Shown here: positions 31,675 through 42,581 of the stretch, one piece after another
How the letters are laid out: each line of letters begins with the position of its first letter
Numbering within the stretch: the stretch's first letter is position 1
From: Bacillus sp. AZ43
Lineage (GTDB): Bacteria; Actinomycetota; Actinomycetes; Mycobacteriales; Geodermatophilaceae
Length of the DNA stretch: 64,000 nucleotides
Direction of reading: 5' to 3'
NCBI GenBank assembly: GCA_004570425.1
Contig: SPQJ01000011.1
Coordinates: forward strand, 1 to 64,000
Made by a program: the position numbers and the translations under genes
Notes under the pieces: model-generated
What the model saw: the letters and a program-made list of their open reading frames with translations, nothing else
Told to the model about the DNA's origin: nothing
Databases searched by the model: none

Positions 31675-33701
31675 GAGGCCACCCGCCCGACCTCGGCGGT
31701 CTCCCCCGCGCCGGCGCTGCGCGTCCCGCGCTCGGCGGGACCCTCCGGTGCCGTCGTCGACTCGGCGACGACGCCCGCCCCGGCCTCGTCGGCGGGCAGG
31801 GCGATGGCGGCCTGGACCGCCTCGGCCGTACGGCGGCCGATGCCCGGCACGGCCATCAGCTCCTCGACCGTGGCGGCCCGCAGCCGCTTGAGCGATCCGA
31901 ACTGCTTCATCAGCGCCTTCCGCCGCGACTCCCCGAGCCCGGGGACGTCGTCCAACATCGAGACCAGCATGCTGGTGGACCGCTTCTGCCGGTGGTACGT
32001 GATCGCGAACCTGTGCGCCTCGTCACGGACGCGCTGCAGGAGGTACAGCGCCTCGGAGGTGCGCGGCAGGATCACCGGGTCGCTCTCCCCGGGAAGCCAC
32101 ACCTCCTCCATCCGCTTGGCGAGGCCGCAGACGGCGACGTCGACGATGCCGAGTTCCGTCAGTGACCGGCTGGCCGCCGCCACCTGAGGTGCGCCGCCAT
32201 CCACCACCAGCAGATTCGGCGGGTAGGCGAACCGGCGGGGACGTCCCTCCTCGGCGGCGATGCCCTGCTCGTCCCGGCGGTCGGCCTCCTCCTTCAGGTG
32301 CCGGGCGAACCGCCGGCGGACGACCTCGGCCATCGCGGCGGTGTCGTCGGTGCCCTGAGCGACGCTGAACCGGCGGTAGTCGGACTTCTTCGCCAGCCCG
32401 TCCTCGAACACCACCATGCTCGCCACGACGTTCGTGCCCTGGACGTGCGAGATGTCGATGCACTCGATGCGCAACGGCGCGTCGGGAAGCTCCAGCGCCT
32501 CCTGGAGCTCCGACAGCGCCAACGAGCGGGCCGTCAGGTCGCTGGCCCGCTTGACGCGGTGCCGGGCGAACGCCTCCTTGGCGTTGCGCTCCACCGTCTC
32601 GAGCAGGCTGCGCTTGTCGCCGCGCTGAGGCACCCGGAGCGAGACCTTGCCGCCGCGCAGCTCCTCGAGCAGCTCGGTGTAGACGTCGGCGTCGTCCGGG
32701 AGCTCGGGCACCAGCACCTCGCGGGGCACCGCCTCCCCCGCCTCGCCGACCCCGGTCTGCTCGTCGACGCCGCCGTACACCTGGAGCAGGAACTGCTCGA
32801 CCAGCTCGCCGGTGGTGACCGCCTCGACCTTGTCGACGATCCAGCCCCGCTGGCCGCGCACCCGGCCGCCGCGGACGTGGAAGACCTGGACGGCGGCCTC
32901 GAGCTCGTCCTGGGCGAAGGCGACGACGTCGGCGTCGGTGCCGTCGCCGAGCACGACCGCCTGCTTCTCCATGGCCCGCGTGAGGGCCCCGAGGTCGTCC
33001 CGGAGCCGGGCGGCCTTCTCGTACTCGAGGTTCTCCGCGGCCTCGGCCATCTCGCGCTGGAGCCGCTTGATCATCGACTCGGTCTTCCCGGCCATGAAGT
33101 CGCAGAAGTCGTCGACGATCTGCCGGTGCTCCTCGGCGCTGACCCGCCCCACGCAGGGGGCAGCGCACTTGCCGATGTAGCCCAGCAGGCAGGGGCGGCC
33201 GATCTGGCCGGCGCGCTTGAAGACGCCGTTCGAGCAGGTCCGCGCCGGGAAGACTCGGGTGAGGGTGTCGAGGGTCTCCCGGATCGCCCAGGCGTGCGCG
33301 TAGGGCCCGAAGTAGCGGACGCCCTTGCGCTTGGGGCCGCGCATCACCTGCAGCCGCGGGTACTCCTCGTTCAACGTCACGGCCAGCGACGGGTAGCTCT
33401 TGTCGTCGCGGTAGCGGACGTTGAAGCGAGGGTCGAACTCCTTGATCCAGTTGTACTCGAGCTGGAGCGCCTCCACCTCGGTCCCCACGACGGTCCACTC
33501 GACGCTGGACGCGGTGGTGACCATCTGCCGGGTGCGCGGGTGCAGGCCGGCGACATCGGCGAAGTAGCTGTTCAGCCGCTGCCGGAGGCTCTTGGCCTTG
33601 CCGACGTAGATGACGCGACCGTTGGGGTCGCGGAACTTGTAGACGCCCGGGGACTCGGGGATGGAGCCGACCGCCGGGCGGTACGTCGACGGGTCGGCCA
33701 T
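31671..33701 (-). CDS. uvrC: UvrC, excinuclease ABC subunit C
   Basis: 676 residues. GIY-YIG nuclease domain ([19 protein letters not shown], about 19-37), a Cys-rich segment CSNG...[13 protein letters not shown] (about 156-181), UVR motif around 212-247, the RNase H-like second nuclease ([10 protein letters not shown]) and C-terminal helix-hairpin-helix ([19 protein letters not shown] and [13 protein letters not shown]). Makes both incisions in nucleotide excision repair with UvrA and UvrB, whose genes are also in this window. A 45-residue Ala/Glu/Gly tail follows the HhH. ATG is 6 nt after a -10-like TAATGT. Confidence 0.96.
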   Translation of the reverse strand: MADPSTYRPAVGSIPESPGVYKFRDPNGRVIYVGKAKSLRQRLNSYFADVAGLHPRTRQMVTTASSVEWTVVGTEVEALQLEYNWIKEFDPRFNVRYRDDKSYPSLAVTLNEEYPRLQVMRGPKRKGVRYFGPYAHAWAIRETLDTLTRVFPARTCSNGVFKRAGQIGRPCLLGYIGKCAAPCVGRVSAEEHRQIVDDFCDFMAGKTESMIKRLQREMAEAAENLEYEKAARLRDDLGALTRAMEKQAVVLGDGTDADVVAFAQDELEAAVQVFHVRGGRVRGQRGWIVDKVEAVTTGELVEQFLLQVYGGVDEQTGVGEAGEAVPREVLVPELPDDADVYTELLEELRGGKVSLRVPQRGDKRSLLETVERNAKEAFARHRVKRASDLTARSLALSELQEALELPDAPLRIECIDISHVQGTNVVASMVVFEDGLAKKSDYRRFSVAQGTDDTAAMAEVVRRRFARHLKEEADRRDEQGIAAEEGRPRRFAYPPNLLVVDGGAPQVAAASRSLTELGIVDVAVCGLAKRMEEVWLPGESDPVILPRTSEALYLLQRVRDEAHRFAITYHRQKRSTSMLVSMLDDVPGLGESRRKALMKQFGSLKRLRAATVEELMAVPGIGRRTAEAVQAAIALPADEAGAGVVAESTTAPEGPAERGTRSAGAGETAEVGRVAS

Positions 33702-33707
33702 GACTCC

Positions 33708-33713
33708 ACATTA
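33708..33713 (-). promoter_or_regulatory. Putative -10 (TAATGT) for uvrC-rapZ-yvcK-whiA
   Basis: TAATGT on the minus strand lies 6 nt before the uvrC ATG. A GGAG between them could also act as a very close ribosome-binding site. Confidence 0.4.
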
Positions 33714-33789
33714 GGTCGCCCCGCCGACAGCTCGCCGGGGGCCGGACCCCTCCGGTCCCGCCCGTCACAGCGGCCGCGGGGCGACCGGG

Positions 33790-34086
33790 TCAGGACAGCC
33801 GCGGGACGCCCACGTGGCGCGGGCGGGACGCGGTCAGTGCCGCCAGCCCGGAACGGGCGAGCCGGACCCCGCGCCTGCCCAGTGCCACCGCGCTCAGCAG
33901 CGCGACACCCCCGGCGAGGACGCCGACCACGCCGGGCCCGCTGGAGGTGGCGAGGAGCACGGAGCCGACGAGCAGGGCGACGAGGACGATCGCCGAGGGC
34001 AGGCCGCCGCCCGTGTGGCGGGTCGGACTCCAGGGCGAGCCGCAGTTCGACAGGTCGGGATCGCAGTCGGGCGTGAGCGCGCTCAT
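33790..34086 (-). CDS. Small predicted membrane protein, unknown function
   Basis: 98 residues. N-terminal Cys-containing stretch DCDPDLSNCGSPWSP (7-21), two hydrophobic helices (about 31-47 and 51-69) separated by SSGPG, then a basic C-terminal tail. Not recognised. GAGGGA lies about 8 nt before the ATG and a good sigma-type promoter 52 nt upstream, which supports expression. It sits alone between uvrC and uvrA. Confidence 0.6.
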   Translation of the reverse strand: MSALTPDCDPDLSNCGSPWSPTRHTGGGLPSAIVLVALLVGSVLLATSSGPGVVGVLAGGVALLSAVALGRRGVRLARSGLAALTASRPRHVGVPRLS

Positions 34087-34137
34087 CGCTGTCCCTCTCG
34101 ACGGACTCCGTCACCATCAGTGATGTCGGTCACACCG

Positions 34138-34167
34138 ACCATACGGGCCGGATCGGCGAGGGGACAA
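34138..34167 (-). promoter_or_regulatory. Promoter of the small membrane protein gene
   Basis: On the minus strand TTGTCC (34167-34162), an 18-nt spacer and TATGGT (34143-34138). This is one of the best housekeeping-type promoters in the window, with a leader of about 45 nt. Confidence 0.5.
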
Positions 34168-34190
34168 GTCCATCACCCGGAGGGGCCGGA

Positions 34191-34224
34191 CCCGTCGCAC
34201 CCGGACCGTTCCGGGTGCGACGGG
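34191..34224 (-). terminator. Perfect 14-bp hairpin after uvrA
   Basis: Arms 34191-34204 and 34211-34224 are perfect inverted repeats with a 6-nt loop, ending 6 nt from the uvrA stop. No U-tract follows on the minus strand. Confidence 0.65.
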
Positions 34225-34230
34225 CTCCGC

Positions 34231-37122
<2,892 letters not shown>

Positions 37123-37277
37123 GGAATCCCTGTCAGTCGCTGTGGCTGGAATGCGGTGGTGCGGGCCGCGGCGGTCGCCGGCGGCGGTGTCCTGCTGGAG
37201 TCAAGTCGCTGCTCGGGGTCACTGTTCCCCGCGCCGGCGCGCCGCCGTGTCGGCCGCGTCACCCGGCCGGCCGTCGG

Positions 37278-38714
37278 TCAGCCGGCCGCTGCGGCGCGCT
37301 CGGCGGTGGGGTCGAAGACGGGCGCGTAGCGCCGCCAGGGCCGCAACCGCTCCACCTCTCCGGCCAGCCAGAGTAGTCGCCCTTCGGCGCCCGGCGGCCC
37401 GACGAACTGGACGGCGACGGGCAGCCCGTCGGGCCGGGTGCCGGCCGGCAGCACGCTCGCCGGGAGGCCGGCCAGGTTCCACGCGGCCGTCCACGGCGCC
37501 CAGCGCGCGTTGGCCGTGATGTTCGCCAGGAAGCCCCGTTCGTGCCAGGGGCGAGCGGGCAGCGGCGGACCCGTCGTGACCGGGGTGAGGAGCAGATCGA
37601 CGTCGTCGAAGAAGTCGACCATCCGCTGCCGGAAGCGCTCCGCGGTGGCGGGCCGGACCAGACCCGCGCGGCGGACCAGGCGGCCGATGCGGGCGTGCGT
37701 CCGGCTGCGGGGCTCGAGGGCCGCCCGGTCGAGGCCCAGGTGCTCCGCGTCGTCCTCGGCACCCGCCATCCACCGCGCCAGCGCGCCCACCGCGGCAGCC
37801 GGCGTGATGGGCGGCTCGCGGCGCACGACCGTGTGCCCGGCCGCCCGGAGGAGCTCGGCCACGGCGTCGACGGCGGCGCGGGTGGGGGCGTCGGCCCGGA
37901 CCCCGGGCACCGGCGAGCGGGTGGACAGGCCGATGCGCAGCGGCCGGCCCGGGTCCGCCGGCGCCGCCGGCTCCTCCCCCGCCAGGACGGCGTGGGCGAC
38001 GGCGAGGTCGGCGACGGTGGTGGCCAGCGCGCCGTTCACGGCCATCCCCGACCAGTCGTCGAAGCCGATCCCCCCGGGGACGACCCCCCGCCCCGGCTTG
38101 AGGGTGACCAGCCCGCAGGCGGCGGCCGGGAGCCGCAGCGAACCCATGCCGTCGTTGCCGTGGGCCAGCGGAACCGCCCCCGACGCCACGGCCGCGGCGC
38201 TGCCCCCGGAGCTGCCGGCCGGCGACCGGGCCGTGTCCCAGGGGTTCCGACTCACCGTGCCGGGGGCGTCGGTGGCGGCGTACAGGCACAGCTCCGGCGC
38301 GCGGGTGATGCCGACGACGATCGCGCCGGCCTTGCGCAGGCGGGCGACGACCGGGTGGTCGCGCCGCTCGGGCTCCGAGGTGCAGGCCGCCGACCCGTCG
38401 GTGCACACCTCACCGGCCACGGCCACGTTGTCCTTCACCGCGATCGGCACACCGGCAAGCGGCAGGGCGAACCGGGTCAGCGCGGTGTCGATCGCGTGCG
38501 CCTCGGCCAGTGCCGCCTCCCGGCGGACGACCCGGAACGCACCGATGCGGGCGTCGACGGCGTCGATGTGGTCCAGGTGCGCGCGGACGACCTCGACCGC
38601 CGTCACCTCGCCCGAGCGGACCAGGCGCGCGATCTCGGTCGCCGGCAGGCCGACGGTCGCCGCGGCGCTCTGGGCAGCGGGTGGGGCACCGTCGAGGGCT
38701 CCGCTAGCGTCCAT
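37278..38714 (-). CDS. Amidase-signature family hydrolase
   Basis: 478 residues. The Ser-cisSer-Lys triad is visible as VKDN (Lys), AGSSGGSAAA (cis-Ser) and GSLRLPAAACG (nucleophile Ser); the usual DTGGS before the nucleophile is altered to NDGMGS. Hydrolyses a carboxamide or related bond; substrate unknown. The ATG at 38714 was chosen because TACGGT stands 7 nt upstream. An upstream in-frame Met would add 10 residues and overlap that element. Not in an operon with GatB/GatC, so unlikely to be the tRNA amidotransferase subunit. Confidence 0.87.
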   Translation of the reverse strand: MDASGALDGAPPAAQSAAATVGLPATEIARLVRSGEVTAVEVVRAHLDHIDAVDARIGAFRVVRREAALAEAHAIDTALTRFALPLAGVPIAVKDNVAVAGEVCTDGSAACTSEPERRDHPVVARLRKAGAIVVGITRAPELCLYAATDAPGTVSRNPWDTARSPAGSSGGSAAAVASGAVPLAHGNDGMGSLRLPAAACGLVTLKPGRGVVPGGIGFDDWSGMAVNGALATTVADLAVAHAVLAGEEPAAPADPGRPLRIGLSTRSPVPGVRADAPTRAAVDAVAELLRAAGHTVVRREPPITPAAAVGALARWMAGAEDDAEHLGLDRAALEPRSRTHARIGRLVRRAGLVRPATAERFRQRMVDFFDDVDLLLTPVTTGPPLPARPWHERGFLANITANARWAPWTAAWNLAGLPASVLPAGTRPDGLPVAVQFVGPPGAEGRLLWLAGEVERLRPWRRYAPVFDPTAERAAAAG

Positions 38715-38721
38715 GGTCAGG

Positions 38722-38727
38722 ACCGTA
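38722..38727 (-). promoter_or_regulatory. Putative -10 (TACGGT) for the amidase, leaderless
   Basis: TACGGT (38727-38722, minus strand), then 7 nt, then ATG 38714. Same geometry as several other starts in the window. Confidence 0.4.
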
Positions 38728-38763
38728 ACGGCGTCCGCTGACACTTTGCGATCGGAGTCCTCG

Positions 38764-39423
38764 ATGACCTACACCGGTGACGTCGAGGTGGGCGGCCCGG
38801 CCGACGTGCGCGAGCTGCCCGGCCTCACCATCAGCAAGCTCGCGGTGAGCGAGATGGCGAACAACGCCTACCTGCTGCGCTGCACCGCGACCGGCGAGCA
38901 GCTGCTGATCGACGCGGCCGCCGAACCCGAGGCGCTGCTCGCGCTGATCGGCGACGCCGGGGTGCGCACCGTCGTCACGACCCACGGGCACTGGGACCAC
39001 CACCGCGCGCTCCCGGAGGTCGTCGCCGCGACCGGGGCGACCACGGTCGCCGGTGCCGCCGACGCCGCCGATCTCCCGGTCCCCGTCCAGCGCGCCGTCG
39101 AGCACGGCGACACGGTCACCGTCGGCGAGCAGACGCTGGACGTCGTCCACCTGCGCGGGCACACCCCCGGCAGCATCGCGCTGGTCTGGCGCGGTCCGGA
39201 CGACGCCGGCGTGCACGTCTTCACCGGCGACAGCCTCTTCCCGGGCGGCGTCGGCAACACCCAGCAGGACCCGGCGCGGTTCGGCAGCCTGATCGACGAC
39301 GTCGAGCAGCGGCTCTTCGGCACCCTGCCCGACGACGCGTGGGTCTACCCGGGGCACGGCAAGGACACGACGATCGGTGCCGAGCGGCCGCACCTCGGCG
39401 AATGGCGTGCCCGCGGCTGGTGA
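38764..39423 (+). CDS. Metallo-beta-lactamase-fold hydrolase (glyoxalase II-like)
   Basis: 219 residues. Metal-binding HxHxDH as His74-G-His76-W-Asp78-His79, a further ligand in LRGHTPGSIAL, Asp in FTGDSLFPGG, and the last His in YPGHGKDT. The layout is that of glyoxalase II-like or persulfide-dioxygenase-like thioester hydrolases. The substrate is not evident. ATG start with CGGAG about 8 nt upstream. Divergent from the amidase, convergent with the winged-helix gene 5 nt beyond its stop. Confidence 0.88.
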   Translation: MTYTGDVEVGGPADVRELPGLTISKLAVSEMANNAYLLRCTATGEQLLIDAAAEPEALLALIGDAGVRTVVTTHGHWDHHRALPEVVAATGATTVAGAADAADLPVPVQRAVEHGDTVTVGEQTLDVVHLRGHTPGSIALVWRGPDDAGVHVFTGDSLFPGGVGNTQQDPARFGSLIDDVEQRLFGTLPDDAWVYPGHGKDTTIGAERPHLGEWRARGW

Positions 39424-39428
39424 GGCCG

Positions 39429-40528
39429 CTAGGCCACCCACCGGACGTCGTGCTCCCGGTCGGGCGCGAGGAAGGCGAGCAGCCGCCGGCCCTCCTCGAC
39501 GACGTCGTCCCGCTCGGCGAGCGACAGCGGATCCGACGCCCGCAGGGACAGCACCGTGGCGTCCCCCTCCCGGCGGGCCGCCCAGGAGGCCCGCACGAGA
39601 CCGTCGACGAGCACGGTGCCGGTCCAGCCCCCGGCGCCGCCCTGGAGCGGCACGATCTCCCCGTCACCGACCACCCGGGAGCGGTCGGCGTGCGACAGGG
39701 TCACGTTGTCGTACTCGGCGAGGAAGCGCACCGGGGCCGGCGTGTCCGGGTCCGGGAGCGGCCTCTCCGGAACGTCGAACAGCTCGGCACCGTCCTCGGC
39801 GCGGAAGCGCCGCAGCCGCGGGCCGAGCCGGTCCACGACCTCGCGCAGCCGGGTCGCCCGCACCACGCCTGGACGTCCCGCACCGTCGCGGGCCCGAAGG
39901 CCCCGAGGTAGCGGACGACCAGCTCGTCGGGGGTCGCCGGTTCCACCGCGATGCCGTCCAGCCAGGTCCGCACCGGGACCATCACGGCGGCGGCCGACCC
40001 GTCCCACAGCCCCCGCGGCGGGGGCTGGACCCACGGCACCCAGTAGGAGACCCCGAAGGCGACCGCCTCGGCGTCCAGGTCCGGGTGCCGCCGCAGCAGC
40101 TCCCGTTCCAGCGCAGCACGCCCCATGGGGCGCTCGGCCAGCAGCCCCGCCGCCTCGGCGACCACCCCGGAGACGTCCTGCCCGCGCAGCCGCTGCCCCC
40201 AGGCCGTGCCGGAGCACGTCCGGTCGAGCACCGGCTGGAGCAACGGCCGCAGCGCCAGCGCGTCCCGCGCGGTGACGGTGTGGATCGTGGTGCGCATCAG
40301 CTGGGTGCGGACGACCCGGCGGTCGGTCATGAGCGCGTCGAGCTCGGCCGGGTCGTAGCCCGCCAGCCGGTTCCACAGGGACAGGTGCGGCACCCGCGGG
40401 ACCTGGGCCTGCAGGCCGACGAGGTGTCCGATCGCGGCCTCGGCCGGCAGGTCCACCCGGTGGAGCAGCAGCTGCCGGGCCAGAGTCGAGCGTCCGAGCG
40501 CCCGGCGGCCGAGGACCGGCGCGATCAC
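39429..40528 (-). pseudogene. Winged-helix DNA-binding domain protein (AlkZ-like family), frameshifted
   Basis: The N-terminal two thirds (GTG 40528 down to about 39863) read in one frame: ARQLLLHRVDLPAEAAIGHLVGLQAQ, RRVVRTQLMRTTIHTVTARDAL and LGAFGPATVRDVQAW. The C-terminal third (TRLREVVDRLGPRL, FLAEYDNVTLSHADRSRV, ADPLSLAERDDV-like end, stop at 39429) is in the next frame. The switch falls at 39858-39863, where one base is missing relative to a continuous family member. The unshifted frame ends at 39701. Family members are about 350-380 residues and related to AlkZ-type DNA glycosylases. Either a real frameshift mutation or a single-base sequencing error in a GC run. Confidence 0.8.
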
Positions 40529-40613
40529 GGGCCCGCTCGCGGGGTCGGCGACACGGCCACAGCCTAGGGACCACCGGAGGCCCTCCCCTGACGCAGGCGC
40601 CCCGGACACGCGA

Positions 40614-40645
40614 CGGCGGGGCCGGTCCGCAGACCGACCCCGCCG
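40614..40645 (-). terminator. Hairpin terminator of the M28 peptidase gene
   Basis: Arms 40614-40627 and 40632-40645 pair over 14 bp with a 4-nt loop. The one mismatch is a C-A on the plus strand but a G-U pair in minus-strand RNA, so the structure favours the minus-strand transcript, whose gene stops 19 nt earlier at 40665. Confidence 0.65.
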
Positions 40646-40664
40646 CCCCTTCGGACCGGACCCG

Positions 40665-42305
40665 TCAGGCGCTCTCGCCGTCGTGGTCGTGGTCGTGCGC
40701 GAGGCCACCGCCGCCTCCGGCGAAGGTGCGCTCCGGGCCCGCCGGCGCGGGCAGCCCGAAGTCCGGGCCCGGCACCTTCTTGCCGGGCACCCCGTTCACG
40801 TCCTGCGTCGAGTAGCCGAAGTGCAGCATCGCGAAGGCGATGAGGTCGCTGTTGATCTCCAGCGCGTCCGGGTCGTAGTTCTCGATCGTGTCGCACTCCT
40901 CGTGGTAGCACGGGTCGAACTGCTCACCGGCCGCGCCGCCCCAGATCTCCTGCTGCTGCGGCGTCTTCCGCACCTCGGCACCGGTGAAGAGCCCACCGGA
41001 CGGGATGCCGTTCGCGATGAACGCCTGGTAGTCGCTGCGCCCGGAGAACTCGCTGTCGTCGTAGGGCTGCCCCACCTTGGTGTAGTAGGACTCGTAGACG
41101 TCCTCGATCGCCGTCGAGCCCGGCGGCACGGGCACCGGGGCCGGGAACGTCGACTGGTCGGCGTCGTACACGCCGAGGAAATAGTTCGGCGACCCGACCA
41201 TGTCGTAGTTCATGTAGAGCGCGATCCGCTCGCGCTCCTCCGGCGAGAGGCCGTTGACGTAGTCGGTGGAGCCGACCAGCCCCTCCTCCTCGGCCGCCCA
41301 CCACGCGAAGCGGAGCGTGTTCGGAGTGTTGGACTTCGCCATCAGCAGCGCGGTCTCGAGCAGCGCGGCCGAGCCGGAGCCGTTGTCGTTGATGCCCGGT
41401 CCCGCAGCCACGCTGTCCAGGTGGGCCCCGGCCATGACGACGTTGTCCGGGTTCGCCCCGGGCCACTCGGCGATCACGTTCACGTCGGTGCGCGTCTCGG
41501 GCTCCTGCACGTCGATGCGGGCGGTGGAACCCGGCTGGGCCAGCGCCTGGCCCGCGGCGAAGCTCGTGCCCAGGACGGGTCCCCGGGCCTCGTAGGCGCC
41601 GAGCGTCGGGTTGACGACGCCCAGCCGGTCACCCGGTCCGGTCGTGTCGCCCTGGTTGAAGATCACGACTGCCTCGGCGCCGGCCGCCTCGGCGTTCTGC
41701 GCCTTGATCTCGAAGCTGCAGGTGCCGCGCTGGAGCAGCGCGATGTCGCTGGGGCCCTCGAAGTCGAGCCCGTCGAAGTCGGCCATCTCGCAGCCGCTGC
41801 TGTTGGCCCGGCCCGTGGTGGTGTCGAGGTTGATGTCCACGGGGATCACGGCCCCCTGGACGGTGCCGGAGCCCGAACCGGTGGCGATCGCGTTGGGGTG
41901 CTCGGCGGGCGCCGGCGTGAGCTGCTCGAGCTGCGAGGGGTAGAAGAAGGTGAAGGGCACCGGGTCGAGCGTGACCTGGTAGCCGGCCTCCCGCAGCAGT
42001 CCGGCGACGTACTCGACGCTGTCGGCGTACCCGTCGGTGCCGGCGGCCCGCGAGCCGGGGTAGACCTCGTCGGTGCTGTTGTCGGCGATCTTCTGGAACG
42101 CCTCCATGTGCTCGCGCACGCCTTCGAGCGTCACGCACTGCAGCAGCTTGTCGTAGGTGTTGTTGGCGCGGTTGTCGCACGCGTTGCCCGGTGCGGCGTT
42201 GGCCGCGGTGGCGGGCAGCGCCAAGGCCAGCAGAACTCCGCTGCTGGTCAGGGCGATGGCTCGGGACGCCGTCCGTCGTGCGGACCCGGTCCGTCGTTCG
42301 CTCAC
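40665..42305 (-). CDS. Secreted M28-family zinc aminopeptidase with PA domain
   Basis: 546 residues. Signal peptide (basic SERRTGSARRTASR, hydrophobic 16-34, likely cut after ANA near residue 37). A protease-associated domain (about 130-255: ALLQRGTCSFEIKAQNAEAAGA) precedes the M28 catalytic domain with dinuclear zinc ligands in GAHLDS, NDNGSGSAALLE, AAEEEGL, NYDMVGS and CYHEECDT. Removes N-terminal residues from peptides outside the cell. C-terminal GGGGG then an HDHDHD tail, possibly metal-binding. GTG start with GAAGGGA upstream. Confidence 0.9.
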   Translation of the reverse strand: MSERRTGSARRTASRAIALTSSGVLLALALPATAANAAPGNACDNRANNTYDKLLQCVTLEGVREHMEAFQKIADNSTDEVYPGSRAAGTDGYADSVEYVAGLLREAGYQVTLDPVPFTFFYPSQLEQLTPAPAEHPNAIATGSGSGTVQGAVIPVDINLDTTTGRANSSGCEMADFDGLDFEGPSDIALLQRGTCSFEIKAQNAEAAGAEAVVIFNQGDTTGPGDRLGVVNPTLGAYEARGPVLGTSFAAGQALAQPGSTARIDVQEPETRTDVNVIAEWPGANPDNVVMAGAHLDSVAAGPGINDNGSGSAALLETALLMAKSNTPNTLRFAWWAAEEEGLVGSTDYVNGLSPEERERIALYMNYDMVGSPNYFLGVYDADQSTFPAPVPVPPGSTAIEDVYESYYTKVGQPYDDSEFSGRSDYQAFIANGIPSGGLFTGAEVRKTPQQQEIWGGAAGEQFDPCYHEECDTIENYDPDALEINSDLIAFAMLHFGYSTQDVNGVPGKKVPGPDFGLPAPAGPERTFAGGGGGLAHDHDHDGESA

Positions 42306-42581
42306 GCTCGGTCCCTTCGATCGATGGTCGGTGGCGGGGGGCCGCCGACGTCGACGCCGTTGTCGACTGTCTGGACCTCACCCCCTCCGACGGGCCGTTG
42401 CACAGCGCCAGCTGTCGGACACGCCGTGCGAGGGACCGCCGTGGTACGGGCCGTCGCGCGGTGTACGGCCCGCTGACCTGCCCGTTCACGTCCAAGGGCG
42501 TCGCGACACGCCGGAGGCAAAGGCTCACGAAGGGTGACGGCGACCTACACGGCAGTCATCAATTGAGCACTCAACGTGACG
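42306..42581. other. Intergenic region between S9 and M28 peptidase genes
   Basis: No gene seen. Contains an inverted repeat CGGGCCGT (42447-42454) / ACGGCCCG (42465-42472) and a smaller TTGAG-CA-CTCAA palindrome (42563-42574) in the most AT-rich patch of the area, 8 nt after the S9 gene stop. One may terminate the S9 transcript; the other could be an operator. No convincing promoter hexamers for the M28 gene were found. Confidence 0.35.

Noticed and set aside
37123-37277. LexA (SOS) box upstream of uvrA
   Set aside because: No sequence close to the actinobacterial CGAACNNNNGTTCG pattern was found here or immediately upstream of uvrB.
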